A DNA stretch of 7,642 nucleotides from an uncultured Rhodospirillaceae bacterium (GTDB lineage: Bacteria; Pseudomonadota; Alphaproteobacteria; Rhodospirillales; UBA2165): NCBI GenBank assembly GCA_913054205.1, contig CAJXJM010000113.1, positions 1 to 7,642 of the forward strand, written 5' to 3'. Within the stretch, counting starts at the first letter, position 1. Each line of letters begins with the position of its first letter. Of this stretch, positions 6,901 through 7,642 are shown piece after piece. The notes under the pieces were generated by a model. It was given only the letters and a program-made list of their open reading frames with translations. It did no database searches and had not been told where the DNA came from. The position numbers and the translations under genes are program-made.

Positions 6901-7569
6901 ATCGACATGCACAAAGAAGGCGCGGCCTTCCGCAGCTTGATGAACAATTTCGCGATCGCGGTGTCTATCGCGCTGCAATATGGCGTTCCGATGGAAGAAT
7001 TTGTCGAAGCCTTCACATTCACTCGGTTTGAGCCGTCCGGCATGGTCGAAGGCAATGAATCGATCAAGATGTCGACCTCTATTCTCGATTACCTGTTCCG
7101 CGAATTAGCGGTTTCCTATCTCGGACGCAATGATCTCGCCCATGTGGTGCCGGAAGATCTTCTTCCAGACAGTATTGGCCGCGGCAAAGGTGACAAACAA
7201 GTCATCAGTTCGGCCACGCAAGAAGTCATGACCAGTATGGAACGCCTGACCAGCCAAGGCTACATCCGCTCTAATTTAACACCCGTCAACGGTGGCAAGG
7301 ACAACGGCGGTTCGAATGGCGGCAACGCAGTGATCGCGCGTGCACCTGAACCGGCTATGGCGGATGCCGTTGCTGGAATGAGCATGGAAGCTGTCGCCGT
7401 TGAAGCGACCGTGGCTCAGGCGCCTGGCGGCCAGATGGATCAGGTTCAAGAAGCTCGGATGAAGGGATATGAAGGCGATGCTTGCGGCGATTGCGGCAAT
7501 TTCACGCTCGTTCGGAATGGCACCTGCCTCAAATGCAACACCTGCGGTGCGACGAGTGGATGCTCGTAA
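3901..7569 (+). CDS. nrdJ: Vitamin B12-dependent (class II) ribonucleoside-diphosphate reductase
   Basis: A complete 1222-residue protein that reduces ribonucleotides to deoxyribonucleotides in the cytoplasm, using adenosylcobalamin to make the active-site thiyl radical; it works with or without oxygen. Residues about 1-110 are the class II N-terminal domain ([20 protein letters not shown]). The barrel follows with the redox cysteine C199 (PHACFIQS), the catalytic NPCSE loop (N472, C474, E476), the partner cysteine C485 ([10 protein letters not shown]) and the phosphate-binding loop APTGTIG (672-678). A TSCPD-type domain lies at about 970-1070 ([19 protein letters not shown]). A Gly/Ala-rich linker (about 1128-1180) leads to a cysteine tail with C1195, C1198, C1209, C1212, C1215 and C1221, probably a zinc ribbon or the thiol relay that re-reduces the active site. 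I see no N-terminal ATP-cone. All catalytic residues are present and no frameshift is seen. The length is normal for the long NrdJ form. It appears to be a single-gene unit under the 3476-3900 control region. Confidence 0.97.
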   Translation: MQIQRYFTTKDSGPYAEIEFRTTSSEIRNPDGSLVFSHDSIDVPADWSQVACDVLAQKYFRKAGVPIASKKVEENDIPAWLWRSVPDQKKLAKLPEEERTRGENSAQEVFHRLAGTWTYWGWKGGYFDTEEDAVAYYEEMCHMLCKQVCAPNSPQWFNTGLHWAYGIDGPSQGHHYVDFQSGKLVRSKSSYEHPQPHACFIQSINDDLVNEGGIMDLWVREARLFKYGSGTGTNFSNLRGENEPLSGGGKSSGVMSFLKIGDRAAGAIKSGGTTRRAAKMVILDADHPDIESFINWKVKEEQKVTALVAGSKAAGHHLNKVMAACQEDDTEDRFNPRKNKALKKAVIGARRAMLPENYVQRTIDYAKQGFTEMEFQTYDTDWDSEAYLTVAGQNSNNTVRVTDEFLRAVEEGADWNLIQRIDGEIAETINARDLWEQIGEAAWSCADPGLQYDTTINDWHTCPNTDRIYGSNPCSEYMFLDNTACNLASLNLKAFQDEDGVFNGEAFSYATRLWTINLEIAVLMAQFPSPEIAQLSYEYRTLGLGYANIGGLLMSMGLPYDSKDGRSICAAITALMTGVSYKASAEMASLLGTFPGYEKNAEPMLKVIRNHRQAAHGEAKKYEDLAVLPVPLNDSEHAETQGLIKMARKSWDDALALGEKHGFRNAQVSVIAPTGTIGLVMDCDTTGIEPDFALVKFKNLAGGGYFKIINHTVPVALQKLGYDETQIEAIIQYAVGHGTLEGSPAIGHEILREKGFTDDALATLEGALGDAFDIKFVFNKWTLGAEFCTSTLGFSEEQLDDMSFDMLSELGFTSADIMAANNFVCGAMTLEGAPGLHEDHMPVFDCANPCGRNGKRYLSVESHIHMLAAAQPFISGSISKTINMANSASIEDCKDVYMLSWKLGLKANALYRDGSKLSQPLNAQIVDDDELGETFAEEVAEKPAAAKAEIIAERVVERYMAKRLRLPHRRKGYTQKATVGGHKVYLRTGEYEDGRVGEIFIDMHKEGAAFRSLMNNFAIAVSIALQYGVPMEEFVEAFTFTRFEPSGMVEGNESIKMSTSILDYLFRELAVSYLGRNDLAHVVPEDLLPDSIGRGKGDKQVISSATQEVMTSMERLTSQGYIRSNLTPVNGGKDNGGSNGGNAVIARAPEPAMADAVAGMSMEAVAVEATVAQAPGGQMDQVQEARMKGYEGDACGDCGNFTLVRNGTCLKCNTCGATSGCS

Positions 7570-7642
7570 CGCCTCATAAATTGAATTGAACAAAAGTAAC
7601 GGAGTACAGAACACAGTTTAACAGTTTGAACGGATTTTGAGC

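Noticed and set aside
4079..7067. Many long minus-strand and shifted-frame open stretches inside nrdJ
   Set aside because: They lie wholly within the well-supported nrdJ gene and show no family features of their own.
7552..7567. Small hairpin ACGAG/CTCGT over the nrdJ stop codon as a terminator
   Set aside because: The stem is only 5 base pairs and no T-run follows; nothing else in 7570-7642 looks like a terminator or a gene start.

Overview
The window looks like chromosomal DNA of an alphaproteobacterium. The main reasons are the gene order NDUFA12-like complex I subunit, MlaD, DUF2155 protein (a neighbourhood I know from Alphaproteobacteria), and a long class II, adenosylcobalamin-dependent ribonucleotide reductase of the alphaproteobacterial kind with a C-terminal cysteine-rich tail. 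The sequence has a mid-range base composition and does not let me name a genus. No rRNA, tRNA, CRISPR array, insertion sequence or phage gene is visible.

Layout. Positions 1-1741, minus strand: a compact four-gene run, read right to left. It starts with an NDUFA12-family accessory subunit of respiratory complex I, continues with two consecutive and clearly paralogous MlaD/MCE lipid-transport proteins, and ends with a secreted DUF2155 protein that runs off the left edge. The gaps are 40, 26 and 60 bases, which suggests one operon linking the inner membrane and periplasm. Positions 1742-1909: a divergent intergenic region. Positions 1910-3475, plus strand: the remains of a gene for a tetratricopeptide-repeat protein with a C-terminal GT9-like glycosyltransferase domain. 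It is broken by one in-frame stop and two frameshifts that I could place, so I call it a pseudogene. Positions 3476-3900: an AT-rich, non-coding control region containing an inverted pair of DnaA-box sequences and one candidate NrdR box. Positions 3901-7569, plus strand: nrdJ, complete, 1222 residues. Positions 7570-7642: a short tail with nothing recognisable.

How it fits together. The two MCE proteins would be the periplasmic lipid-binding ring subunits of an Mla-type ABC transporter whose permease and ATPase genes are not in this window. NrdJ supplies deoxyribonucleotides without needing oxygen and makes the cell dependent on cobalamin. The region in front of nrdJ carries sites that would connect dNTP synthesis to replication initiation (DnaA) and to dNTP level (NrdR). 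I saw no clearly new biological system. The best leads are the tandem MlaD pair, the DnaA-box inverted repeat ahead of a class II reductase, and the recently decayed TPR-glycosyltransferase gene.
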